Assembly: GCA_048267965.1 (NCBI GenBank) | Contig: JBLWWK010000005.1 | Coordinates: forward strand, 62,001 to 126,000 | Origin: GCA-2705995 sp048267965 | Lineage (GTDB): Bacteria; Bacteroidota; Bacteroidia; Flavobacteriales_G; Salibacteraceae | Direction: 5' to 3' | Length of the DNA stretch: 64,000 nucleotides | Program-made: the position numbers and the translations under genes | Notes under the pieces: generated by a model | Told to the model about the DNA's origin: nothing | Seen by the model: only the letters and a program-made list of their open reading frames with translations | Database searches by the model: none | In this document: positions 53,537 through 61,461 of the stretch, one piece after another | Layout of the letters: the number at the start of each line of letters is the position of its first letter | How positions within the stretch are numbered: position 1 is the first letter of the stretch

Positions 53537-55621
53537 CTAGAAGCGAAAACGCAATTGTAAACGTAAATCGGTGCGATGCGGTTCATTAATCGTCTCTAAA
53601 CCGGTGCCAATGGTTTCACGGTCTGTATAGTAAGTTCTAGAAGCTCTCACCCAAAAATCGAGGTGTTTAGAAACATCGAATTTTATCATAGCAAACGTGC
53701 GTAAACCTCTGCCAGAGTATGCAGGCACATTAAAGAAGTACAACACATCGTTTTCGTAAGCATAAATTCTTGCATCGTAAGTGTCGGTATCAAACATGGC
53801 AAATCTGCCAACAAAAGTGAGCCAGCCTTCGGGTCGGTGAATCTGAACGTCTTGGTAAATCAGCAAACCATTCGAACGCTCACTGTTTTCAAGTTTATAA
53901 CTGGTAAATTCTAAGCGATTTTTTAATCGAACCGAAGAAGAAACTCGATAATCTAAATGCAAACGATACCAACTTTGGTCTTCTTTTTCTATGCGCTGCA
54001 TAGTTTGATTTTCTAGTTGGCTATTTCTTTTTTGTGTTTCGTTTCGGTAGCGAATGTAACCTTCTACTTTTCGGTTGGGACGCCAATTTGCTTGAAGAAA
54101 AACATCGCCCCCTTCGGAGGGAGAATCCACTAAAAACCTCAACCACTCGAATCGGTAGCGATCAATATATCCTTTTAGCGTTAAGGTAGAGCTCACTTTT
54201 GCGGTAGCACCTACATACATTCCGCGCTCATTTTGATTTCGGCTCGATTCGCTAAAAGCCCCACTATAAAGCGCTTGATAATCTTTTCCGAAATTTCGAT
54301 TAAAAACAGTGAGATGAAACCGAGAATGTAGCGCAGCATTTACACCTGCAACATACGCTTGACCGCCATTTTCGCTTTGAGCCACTTCACCAAAAAAGTG
54401 GAAAATATTCCAATTAGCATTAAAATTTACGCCCAAGTTGAGGTTTTCTTCGCTGTTAAAATCAAACTGGTTGTACAATCGCAAGTTTCTGTTGGCTTCG
54501 GTGTCGTAGATACTTTTTACAGCTGTGGCTCCTACCTCGAAATGCTCTAGTTGAAAGCTTAAATGACCGCCAAAAACGGTTTCTTGCACCGATTGTTTGT
54601 CTTCAATTTCACTGTTGGTTCGGTGCAGGCCTGTTTGCTGCAAAGAGGTAAAAGCAATTTCTTCTCTACCTAGAGAATCGGTAGAGCTTACAAGATTGGC
54701 GTCTATCTTTTTCTGCGAGAAGAAGCCTGTAATTTCAAAATCACCGAGCTGAGCAGTAGCAGCACTTCCTCTTAAGAACAAGTTTTCGTTAACCGAAGTA
54801 TAAGGCCTTAATTTTCTTCCATATCGCTGAATGTTTTGTACATCGGCAGATTTACCGAAGGTAAGCCCAGACCAAAAAGTGAGTCCTTGTCCAAATTGAG
54901 CTTGGTAATCGCCAACAGCCAGTTGCTTGAGTGTTCCTTTGCCTTCGTAAAATAAGTGAGCCGAATAATAATCAAATCCTTGGTTGTTAGAACCCTTAAA
55001 AAATTCTTCACCAGCATCTTTTTCAGCCGTTACGCCTAGGCTAAGATTTTGTCTAAACTGATATCGATAGCGTAAATAAGCGCTATAAGGTTCGCCTTGA
55101 TATTGGTTAGAAGTACTAGAAGATTCACCGTTATTGGCGTATCCTTTTTTCTCTTCGAAAATGTAGTATGAACGCATGAAAATGTCATGATTTCCATATT
55201 TCAGCGCATTTTTGAGTTTAAAACGCTCTAATTCTTTGGTGCTTGTTTCAACAAAGGGAAGAATGTTCTGAATAGTTTCCATATCCATTCCATTTACGTT
55301 TCTGATTTCGTAAATCGATTGAAAAGCGCCCATCTGAATACGATAAGAAATAAGTGAATTGATTTGGTATTCGCTGAGTAAACCCAATTCGCGCAAGTCT
55401 TCGCTATTGGCGGCATTCAAGTTTAAGGGATGGTCGAAATAATAAGCCAATACATCGAAAAGCGTTGTGTAGTCGAGGTCATCATTTTCGGCATTTTCTG
55501 CCAAAAGTTCGATACGTTTTTCAATTACCTCGTTTTTATCAACTTTTCGTTGCTGTGCAAAAGCGGTTCCTGCCGTTAATAATAGAGCCGTAACTGTGAG
55601 TATGTGAAATAGATTTCTCAC
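53537..55621 (-). CDS. Outer-membrane beta-barrel with N-terminal ComEA-like helix-hairpin-helix domain
   Basis: This 694-residue exported protein has a signal peptide ending near residue 22 (GTAFAQ). A helical region follows, then two tandem helix-hairpin-helix units at about 66-125, with LNLNAANSEDLRELGLLSEYQINSLISYR and YEIRNVNGMDMETIQNILPFV. The rest (about 150-694) is a long beta-barrel of alternating strands ending in LRLQLRFRF with a terminal Phe. HhH units of this kind bind DNA in ComEA of competence systems, but HhH is also used for other contacts. The gene directly follows a PorV-like barrel with a 2-base gap, so the two are one operon. A role in DNA uptake is only a hypothesis. Confidence 0.8.
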   Translation of the reverse strand: MRNLFHILTVTALLLTAGTAFAQQRKVDKNEVIEKRIELLAENAENDDLDYTTLFDVLAYYFDHPLNLNAANSEDLRELGLLSEYQINSLISYRIQMGAFQSIYEIRNVNGMDMETIQNILPFVETSTKELERFKLKNALKYGNHDIFMRSYYIFEEKKGYANNGESSSTSNQYQGEPYSAYLRYRYQFRQNLSLGVTAEKDAGEEFFKGSNNQGFDYYSAHLFYEGKGTLKQLAVGDYQAQFGQGLTFWSGLTFGKSADVQNIQRYGRKLRPYTSVNENLFLRGSAATAQLGDFEITGFFSQKKIDANLVSSTDSLGREEIAFTSLQQTGLHRTNSEIEDKQSVQETVFGGHLSFQLEHFEVGATAVKSIYDTEANRNLRLYNQFDFNSEENLNLGVNFNANWNIFHFFGEVAQSENGGQAYVAGVNAALHSRFHLTVFNRNFGKDYQALYSGAFSESSRNQNERGMYVGATAKVSSTLTLKGYIDRYRFEWLRFLVDSPSEGGDVFLQANWRPNRKVEGYIRYRNETQKRNSQLENQTMQRIEKEDQSWYRLHLDYRVSSSVRLKNRLEFTSYKLENSERSNGLLIYQDVQIHRPEGWLTFVGRFAMFDTDTYDARIYAYENDVLYFFNVPAYSGRGLRTFAMIKFDVSKHLDFWVRASRTYYTDRETIGTGLETINEPHRTDLRLQLRFRF

Positions 55622-55623
55622 GG

Positions 55624-56439
55624 CTAAAATTTATACGATAATCCTACTTGTGGCGTGTAGCCAAGCACTTCGTGGTAGGTGGTGGCAATATCTATACTTA
55701 GGCCTTTTAGGTTGAGGCCAAAACCGAACGAATTTCTAAATGGGTTGGTAGAGAGGCCTGCTCGCAAATGAATGAGCTCGATTACCTGGTATTCTACGGC
55801 TAATTTTACGTGTGCAGGCTGGTCTACGTCTTTCTCAATCTCAGCAAAGGCGAGAACTTTTTCAGAAAAATCGTATTGCAATCCTGCGCGCATAATGGTA
55901 GGCAGGCGTTCGTTGTCATAATCGTCTAATTCGGTGGTGGTAGGGTTAAAAACCTGAGCGCCTACTTTTAATTTGTCAGTTATGTTGGCTTGAATACCAA
56001 TTTCTGCTGAGATTAATTCGCGGCTTCCATATTCGCTGCGCTGAAAACGAACCGTCATGTAATTAAGCTGAACCCCAACGGCAAAATTATCACCAAATTT
56101 ACGGGCATAGCCTAAGGCGTATTTAGATTCGTTATAAGCCGAAAAGCCAAACTGTTGAACGCTAACGCCAAACGTTCCGCCTTTGGTAGGAACCGCTAAC
56201 ACGGCTCCGCGCAAGGCCATTTCACTTAAGTTAAATCGATTTTCGTAGTAAGCACCTACTGCTAGTTTTTGTTTTAAAAAGGCCAGCCCTGCTTGGTTGT
56301 TGTGTAAACTCCAAACATCTCGAAGGGTAACAGAAGCGTGCCCTAATGCGGCTGATCTGCCACCTAAATGTGGATTGCCGATGCCAGCAAAAACGGGCAG
56401 TTGAGCCAAAAGAAGCAACGCAAGAAGTATCTTTTTCAC
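55624..56439 (-). CDS. PorV-like outer-membrane barrel (UPF0164/FadL-like)
   Basis: This is a 271-residue exported protein with signal peptide KKILLALLLLAQLPVFAG. It has the early GGRSAALGHASVTLRDVWSLHNNQAGLAFL pattern typical of PorV/PorQ-like barrels (small-residue loop plus NQAGLA/NPAGLA), then amphipathic strands ending in QVGLSYKF. It is shorter than classical PorV (about 390). It is the first gene of a two-gene unit with the HhH barrel, so it probably assists or partners it. Confidence 0.75.
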   Translation of the reverse strand: MKKILLALLLLAQLPVFAGIGNPHLGGRSAALGHASVTLRDVWSLHNNQAGLAFLKQKLAVGAYYENRFNLSEMALRGAVLAVPTKGGTFGVSVQQFGFSAYNESKYALGYARKFGDNFAVGVQLNYMTVRFQRSEYGSRELISAEIGIQANITDKLKVGAQVFNPTTTELDDYDNERLPTIMRAGLQYDFSEKVLAFAEIEKDVDQPAHVKLAVEYQVIELIHLRAGLSTNPFRNSFGFGLNLKGLSIDIATTYHEVLGYTPQVGLSYKF

Positions 56440-56531
56440 AATGTGTAAAATTCAGCGTGTATAAAAACTGTTTTTCCGTCTCTTGTGTTGCGAGAAGTTT
56501 CTCAATAGGGGTTTACGCAACGTAGGTCTCT

Positions 56532-56539
56532 CAAATTTA
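56532..56539 (-). promoter_or_regulatory. Candidate -7 element TAAATTTG for the PorV-like/HhH barrel pair
   Basis: The minus strand reads TAAATTTG, about 92 bases upstream of the barrel ATG at 56439. A long leader would result. It sits just past the purE stop (56554). Confidence 0.35.
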
Positions 56540-56553
56540 AGATAATTTGTTTG

Positions 56554-57042
56554 TTATCTCATTTCGTTGTCGAGCTCTTCTTGTTGTTTGTTCACTTTTT
56601 CTTGTAGAGTGAGCTTATATTCTTTTAGCCTTTGTAGTAAAGTGGGCTCACTGCAACCAATAATTTGGGCGGCTAAAATTCCTGCGTTTTTGGCTCCGTC
56701 TAAAGCAACGGTGGCTACGGGAACACCAGAAGGCATTTGAAGAATCGAAAGCACAGAATCCCATCCGTCTATCGAATTTCTCGACTTTACGGGCACACCA
56801 ATAACAGGGAGGGGAGTTAAAGAGGCGGTCATGCCTGGCAAATGCGCAGCCCCGCCTGCTCCAGCAATAATCACTTTTACACCGCGCTGATCTGCCTGCT
56901 CTGCATAGTCTACCATTTTTTGGGGAGTTCTGTGAGCAGAAACAATGTTTACTTCGTAGTCTACCTTTAGTTCTTTAAGAACATCGATGGCTTCTTGCAT
57001 AATTGGGAGGTCAGATTTACTCCCCATGATAATTCCTACCAT
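56554..57042 (-). CDS. purE: N5-carboxyaminoimidazole ribonucleotide mutase PurE
   Basis: The 162-residue class I PurE moves the carboxyl group of N5-CAIR to give CAIR in purine synthesis. Motifs MGSKSDLPIMQEA near residues 6-18, SAHRTPQKM near 35-43 and AGAGGAAHLPGM near 61-72 hold the conserved catalytic His. It follows purK by 21 bases on the minus strand, the usual order. Confidence 0.97.
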   Translation of the reverse strand: MVGIIMGSKSDLPIMQEAIDVLKELKVDYEVNIVSAHRTPQKMVDYAEQADQRGVKVIIAGAGGAAHLPGMTASLTPLPVIGVPVKSRNSIDGWDSVLSILQMPSGVPVATVALDGAKNAGILAAQIIGCSEPTLLQRLKEYKLTLQEKVNKQQEELDNEMR

Positions 57043-57063
57043 TTGTGTAAAGATTTTATGAAT

Positions 57064-58212
57064 TTAAGCAGAAACTACTTTGAGTGTTTCTTTTACTTTA
57101 TTGGCTATTTCTATGGCTTTTTTAAGCTGGGAATGGGTAACGGTTACGTGGCCCATTTTACGGTACGGTTTAGTGGTTTTTTTACCGTATAAATGAATGT
57201 AAACACCTGGCCAGCTCATTACTTCTTCGAGGTTTTGATAAACAGCCTCACCGGTGTGGTCTTTTTCGCCTAATAGATTCACCATTACAGAAGGCAAAAT
57301 GTTGCTAGTGTCTCCAAGAGGCAAGTTCATAATGGCTCTCAGGTGTTGTGCATACTGAGAAGTAACATTGGCTTCTATGCTCTGGTGACCGCTGTTGTGT
57401 GGTCTTGGTGCAATTTCGTTTACGAGCACTTCATTGTCTTGAGTAACAAACATTTCAATGGCTAAAATGCCTACAATACCAATGCTGTCTGCAACTGTTT
57501 TGGCTAGGCTTTGCGCTTTTTCTTCAATTTCTGGAGAAATGTTTCCTGGAGAAAATAAGAATTCAACCAAGTTTGCTTCTGGGCTAAAACTCATCTCTAC
57601 GGTTGGGAATGCGGTAATTTCTCCTTTCGCGTTCCTACCAACAATTACAGAGATTTCTGTTTTAAAATCAACAAAAGATTCGAGCACAGAAGGTGCATCA
57701 AAAGCATTTTCTAAATCTTTTTCGCCACGCACGGGGGTTACTCCTTTACCATCGTAACCGCCTTTTCTGAGCTTCTGCATGTAGGAACCCGATTTCAAAT
57801 AAGCCGAAATTTCTTCTTTCGAATCAATTAAATGAAAAGGAGCCGTTGGGATATTATTGTCTTGATAAAAACTTTTTTGAAGCCCTTTGTCTTGAATAAT
57901 GCGCAAAACATGCGGTTGAGGATAAACCATTACCCCGTTTGCTTCGAGGGTTTCGAGAGCATCTACATTAACGTGTTCAATTTCTATGGTAACAACATCT
58001 TTGTTTTTTCCAAAAGCGACTACCGTATCGTAATCGTTGAGGTTACCCACCGTAAATTCTGTAGCAATATCTTTACAAGGCGCATTGGGGTCGGGATCTA
58101 AAATATCGATAGAAACATTTAAATTAATGGCTTCTTGAATAAACATTCTGCCTAACTGACCACCACCGAGAATACCTAACTTAAAATCTTGACCGTAAAA
58201 ATGCTTGTTCAT
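57064..58212 (-). CDS. purK: N5-carboxyaminoimidazole ribonucleotide synthase PurK
   Basis: The 382-residue ATP-grasp enzyme makes N5-CAIR from AIR, bicarbonate and ATP. It has GILGGGQLGRMFIQEA near residues 13-28, ATP-grasp lysines in QKLRKGGYDGKGV near 142-154, VGILAIEMFVTQDNEVLVNEIAPRPHNSGH near 246-275 and the family C-terminal domain. A TAnnTTTG element ends five bases before the ATG at 58212, supporting this start. Two motif copies lie in the gene: one reads Gly-Ser-Tyr (57781) and one is a GTTCCTACC partial copy. Confidence 0.96.
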   Translation of the reverse strand: MNKHFYGQDFKLGILGGGQLGRMFIQEAINLNVSIDILDPDPNAPCKDIATEFTVGNLNDYDTVVAFGKNKDVVTIEIEHVNVDALETLEANGVMVYPQPHVLRIIQDKGLQKSFYQDNNIPTAPFHLIDSKEEISAYLKSGSYMQKLRKGGYDGKGVTPVRGEKDLENAFDAPSVLESFVDFKTEISVIVGRNAKGEITAFPTVEMSFSPEANLVEFLFSPGNISPEIEEKAQSLAKTVADSIGIVGILAIEMFVTQDNEVLVNEIAPRPHNSGHQSIEANVTSQYAQHLRAIMNLPLGDTSNILPSVMVNLLGEKDHTGEAVYQNLEEVMSWPGVYIHLYGKKTTKPYRKMGHVTVTHSQLKKAIEIANKVKETLKVVSA

Positions 58213-58217
58213 GGCCG

Positions 58218-58225
58218 CAAATATA
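58218..58225 (-). promoter_or_regulatory. Candidate -7 element TATATTTG five bases before purK
   Basis: The minus strand reads TATATTTG, an exact TAnnTTTG match, with five bases to ATG 58212. It predicts a leaderless or near-leaderless purK-purE mRNA. Confidence 0.5.
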
Positions 58226-58289
58226 GCAGATTGACCAGCATATTTTGTTCAGAGAGGCTCTACTTAGGTATCACATTATGATTAAGTTG

Positions 58290-58297
58290 TAAATTTG
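58290..58297 (+). promoter_or_regulatory. Candidate -7 element TAAATTTG for hpt
   Basis: TAAATTTG matches TAnnTTTG and lies 27 bases before the hpt ATG at 58325. No TTG is placed at the usual -33 distance. Confidence 0.4.
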
Positions 58298-58324
58298 AAC
58301 GCTCAAAAGTGAAAAAAGCATTGT

Positions 58325-58858
58325 ATGGTTGAATTCTGGGGGAAACAATTTGAGCCATTTATCTCACACACCGAATTACTTGAAAGAGCGCGTGTTCTTG
58401 GGCAAAAAATAACCGAAGACTTTTCTGATGAGCCGCCAATTATTTTGTCGGTATTAAATGGTGCCTTTATGTTTACCTCAGATTTGGTAAAACACATCGA
58501 CTTGCCTAGTGAAGTGCATTTCTTGCGCTATAAATCTTACGAGGGCATGCAATCGGGAGGTGAGGTGGCCAACCTTTCTGGGATGCCAAAAGAACTCAGC
58601 GGAAAAAAAGTAATTGTAGTCGAAGATATTGTAGATACAGGCAGAACACTACAGCAAATAAAAAAAGATTTAGCAACGGTAGGAGCCAAATCTGTGCATA
58701 TTTGCACATTACTGCATAAACCAGAGGCTACCACTTTTGATGTACATTTGGATTACGTAGGATTTGAAATTCCGGATAAATTCGTTTTAGGCTACGGTCT
58801 TGATTTTGACGGTTTAGGAAGAAATCTTAAAGATTTATATCAAGCAAAAGATCATTAA
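58325..58858 (+). CDS. hpt: Hypoxanthine phosphoribosyltransferase
   Basis: The 177-residue purine salvage enzyme has the PRPP-binding motif VIVVEDIVDTGRTLQQI near residues 95-111. SVLNGAFMFTSDLVK near 43-57 and KPEATTFDVHLDYVGFEIPDKFVLGYGLDFDG near 131-162 are also typical. It converts hypoxanthine or guanine to IMP or GMP. adk follows after three bases, giving a nucleotide-metabolism pair. Confidence 0.94.
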   Translation: MVEFWGKQFEPFISHTELLERARVLGQKITEDFSDEPPIILSVLNGAFMFTSDLVKHIDLPSEVHFLRYKSYEGMQSGGEVANLSGMPKELSGKKVIVVEDIVDTGRTLQQIKKDLATVGAKSVHICTLLHKPEATTFDVHLDYVGFEIPDKFVLGYGLDFDGLGRNLKDLYQAKDH

Positions 58859-58861
58859 AAC

Positions 58862-59428
58862 ATGTTGAATTTAGTATTGTTCGGCCCTCCAGGTGCCGGT
58901 AAAGGAACCCAATCTGAAAGGCTAACTGAAAAATATGGGTTAATTCACCTTTCTACAGGCGATATATTTAGAGCGAATATTAAAGGTGAAACCGAATTAG
59001 GTAAGCTTGCAAAAAGTTTTATCGATAAAGGCGATTTGGTTCCTGATGAAGTTACCATCAGCATGCTAGAATCTGAAGTAGACAAGCACCAAGATGCTAA
59101 CGGGTTTATCTTCGATGGTTTTCCGAGAACTACAGCACAAGCAGAAGCATTAGATAAATTCTTGGCTTCTAAAAACGAAGCTATTACCTTAATGTTGGCA
59201 CTAGAAGTACACGATGATGAGCTTAAGAAACGCCTTCTCGAAAGAGGTAAAGTAAGCGGCAGAAGCGATGATCAAAATCCTGAGATTATCGAAAACCGTA
59301 TTAAAGAATACAACAAGAAAACCGCCCCACTTAAAGATTTTTATCAGCAACAAGATAAATTCAAATCCATCGATGGAATTGGAACCATAGACGATATCTC
59401 GAATCGTTTATACCAAGCCATTGGTTAA
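58862..59428 (+). CDS. adk: Adenylate kinase
   Basis: The 188-residue short-form kinase has P-loop LFGPPGAGKGTQSERL near residues 5-20, FIFDGFPRTTAQAEAL near 78-93 and RGKVSGRSDDQNPEIIENRI near 127-146. It lacks the long zinc LID insert of the 215-residue form. It interconverts AMP plus ATP and two ADP. It ends 22 bases before a terminator hairpin. Confidence 0.96.
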   Translation: MLNLVLFGPPGAGKGTQSERLTEKYGLIHLSTGDIFRANIKGETELGKLAKSFIDKGDLVPDEVTISMLESEVDKHQDANGFIFDGFPRTTAQAEALDKFLASKNEAITLMLALEVHDDELKKRLLERGKVSGRSDDQNPEIIENRIKEYNKKTAPLKDFYQQQDKFKSIDGIGTIDDISNRLYQAIG

Positions 59429-59450
59429 TATTTATTAGATTTAATCTAAC

Positions 59451-59475
59451 AAGCCTCCGTAAAAGGGGGCTTTTG
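59451..59475 (+). terminator. Rho-independent terminator after adk
   Basis: A stem AAGCCTCC/GGGGGCTT (one G-T pair) with a six-base loop is followed by a T-rich run. It lies just before obgE (59484). Confidence 0.7.
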
Positions 59476-59483
59476 TTTTCAGT

Positions 59484-60503
59484 ATGAGTAAGAACCGAAA
59501 AGTACAGCAATCTAACTTTGTAGATTACGTTAAAATCCTTTGTCGATCTGGTAATGGAGGGGCAGGTTCTGCTCATTTACGCAGAGAAAAGTTTGTTCCA
59601 AAAGGAGGGCCAGACGGAGGTGATGGAGGCCGTGGTGGTCACATTATCTTAAGAGGTAACCAACAAATGTGGACCTTACTTCACCTCAAATACCGCAAGC
59701 ACATTAATGCTGGGCACGGTGAAAATGGAGGTAAGCAAACTTCTCATGGTAAAAATGGTGAAGACATTATCTTAGACGTTCCATTAGGAACCGTTGCTAA
59801 AGATGCTGAAACGGGTAAAGTGATTTTCGAAATCACCGATCACGGTCAAGAAACGGTATTGCTGGGCGGTGGTAGAGGTGGTTTGGGAAACAACCATTTT
59901 AAATCTCCCACCAACCAAACACCTCGTTATGCACAACCGGGCGAAGAAGGGGGCGAAGAATGGAAAATTCTAGAACTCAAAATCTTAGCCGATGTAGGTT
60001 TAGTAGGTTTCCCCAATGCGGGTAAAAGCACCTTGCTTTCTGCTGTTTCTGCAGCAAAACCAGAAATTGCCAACTACGCATTTACCACCATGACTCCGAA
60101 TTTGGGAATTGTAAGCTACCGTGACGACCGTTCGTTTGTTATGGCAGATATTCCAGGAATTATCGAAGGTGCCGCAGAAGGGAAAGGAATTGGCCTGCGC
60201 TTTTTACGCCACATAGAGAGAAACTCAGTGTTGCTTTTTATGGTTCCGTGTGATACCGATAGCATTCAAAAAGAATACGATATTCTGCTAAACGAGCTAA
60301 AAAAATACAATCCAGAAATTCTCGATAAACAACGTTTGTTGGCCATTACTAAATCAGATTTCTTAGACGATGAGCTTAAAGAAGCACTTCAGCCAGAAAT
60401 ACCAGATGTGCCGCACGTTTTTATCTCTTCAGTAGTAGGAACCGGAATTCAAGAACTAAAAGATCTTATCTGGAAAACACTCCAAGAGCCTGCTCATGAT
60501 TGA
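59484..60503 (+). CDS. obgE: Obg family GTPase (CgtA)
   Basis: The 339-residue GTPase has the Gly-rich Obg domain (about 10-165, with GNGGAGSAHLRREKFVPKGGPDGGDGG). The G domain follows with G1 GFPNAGKSTLL, G2 FTTMTPNLG, G3 ADIPGIIEGA and G4 AITKSD; the C-terminal OCT domain is absent. It assists 50S ribosome maturation. The PAP2 gene begins 8 bases inside its end. A GTAGGAACC copy near the 3' end and several variant copies lie in the gene. Confidence 0.96.
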   Translation: MSKNRKVQQSNFVDYVKILCRSGNGGAGSAHLRREKFVPKGGPDGGDGGRGGHIILRGNQQMWTLLHLKYRKHINAGHGENGGKQTSHGKNGEDIILDVPLGTVAKDAETGKVIFEITDHGQETVLLGGGRGGLGNNHFKSPTNQTPRYAQPGEEGGEEWKILELKILADVGLVGFPNAGKSTLLSAVSAAKPEIANYAFTTMTPNLGIVSYRDDRSFVMADIPGIIEGAAEGKGIGLRFLRHIERNSVLLFMVPCDTDSIQKEYDILLNELKKYNPEILDKQRLLAITKSDFLDDELKEALQPEIPDVPHVFISSVVGTGIQELKDLIWKTLQEPAHD

Positions 60504-61083
60504 TTCACTCATTCAGTTTGATCAAGAATTATTTCTCACCCTTAACGGAATGCACAATGCATTTTTCGATAGGGTGATGTTTTGGGTTTCAGATACCTTA
60601 ATCTGGGTTCCATTTTATGCATTCTTGATTTACCGAGTGGTAAAAATGCACAATGCACGAATTTTAATGGTATTGGTTCCTACCATTGCCTTACTCATTT
60701 TGTGTGCAGACCAAAGCAGTGTGCAGTGGTTTAAAGAAGTGTTTCTACGTCCGCGCCCTTGTCACGAACCTGCGTTAGAAGGCTTGGTTCATACCGTGAA
60801 TAATAAATGCGGAGGGGCTTTTGGCTTTGTTTCTAGCCATGCTACCAACTCGTTTGCTGTGGCCGTTTTTGTACTATTGATTTATAAAGAAGTTGGGTGG
60901 ACGGCAGGTTTACTTTTGTGGGCAGCCTTGGTAAGCTACAGCCGCGTTTATTTAGGTGTTCACTACCCTGGCGATATTTTGGGAGGAGCTATTTTAGGTT
61001 CTCTTTGGGGCGGAATTTGGTATTTAATTTTTCATCAGTTGCGCCAAAAAGCAGCTCATTTTTTACGTTTAGAAAAAGAATAA
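60496..61083 (+). CDS. PAP2 superfamily phosphatase
   Basis: The 195-residue membrane phosphatase has about five helices. The three PAP2 motifs are visible: KEVFLRPRP (K-x6-RP) near residues 79-87, FGFVSSHATNSFA (SSHA, catalytic His) near 112-124, and SRVYLGVHYPGDILGG (R-x5-H-x3-D) near 152-167. Family members dephosphorylate undecaprenyl diphosphate or phosphatidyl lipids. Coupling to obgE is positional. Confidence 0.93.
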   Translation: MIDSLIQFDQELFLTLNGMHNAFFDRVMFWVSDTLIWVPFYAFLIYRVVKMHNARILMVLVPTIALLILCADQSSVQWFKEVFLRPRPCHEPALEGLVHTVNNKCGGAFGFVSSHATNSFAVAVFVLLIYKEVGWTAGLLLWAALVSYSRVYLGVHYPGDILGGAILGSLWGGIWYLIFHQLRQKAAHFLRLEKE

Positions 61084-61448
61084 TGCAATTAGTAGCCGTT
61101 TTTATAGGAGGAGGTTTGGGCAGCTTGTGCCGTTTCTTACTATCAAAATGGATGCTTAATCAATTTACCGGAAATTTACCGGTAGGAACCATTCTCTCTA
61201 ACGTATTGGCATGCACAATAATGGGGGTGGTGCTTTACTTTTACAAAGGGAAAGTGGATGCCCAGTGGATTAGACCACTGGTTTTAATCGGATTTTGCGG
61301 AGGCTTTTCAACTTTTTCAACTTTTAGCCTAGAAACCGTCTATTTGATGAAACAACAGCTTTTTGGTTTTGCGGCTATCAATGTTGTATTGAGCGTGGCA
61401 AGCTGTTTAATCCTTTTGTGGTTTCTTACACAAAAAGTGACGTTATAA
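61083..61448 (+). CDS. crcB: Fluoride channel CrcB/FluC
   Basis: The 121-residue four-helix protein starts at ATG 61083, overlapping the PAP2 stop as TAATG. It has GGGLGSLCRFLLSKWM near residues 10-25, GTILSNVLACTIMG near 37-50 with the conserved Asn, and the fluoride-path block GFCGGFSTFSTFSLETVYLM near 70-89. It exports fluoride as a dual-topology dimer. No fluoride riboswitch fold was recognised ahead of it. A longer frame from 60897 is antiparallel to nothing but runs inside the PAP2 gene, so it is not used. Confidence 0.95.
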   Translation: MQLVAVFIGGGLGSLCRFLLSKWMLNQFTGNLPVGTILSNVLACTIMGVVLYFYKGKVDAQWIRPLVLIGFCGGFSTFSTFSLETVYLMKQQLFGFAAINVVLSVASCLILLWFLTQKVTL

Positions 61449-61461
61449 TTCCTTGTGTGTT

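Noticed and set aside
60897..61082. Long N-terminal extension of crcB
   Set aside because: These codons are an out-of-frame reading of the PAP2 gene; ATG 61083 gives a normal-length CrcB with TAATG overlap.
61060..61082. Fluoride riboswitch ahead of crcB
   Set aside because: crcB starts within four bases of the PAP2 stop, leaving no room for the structure.
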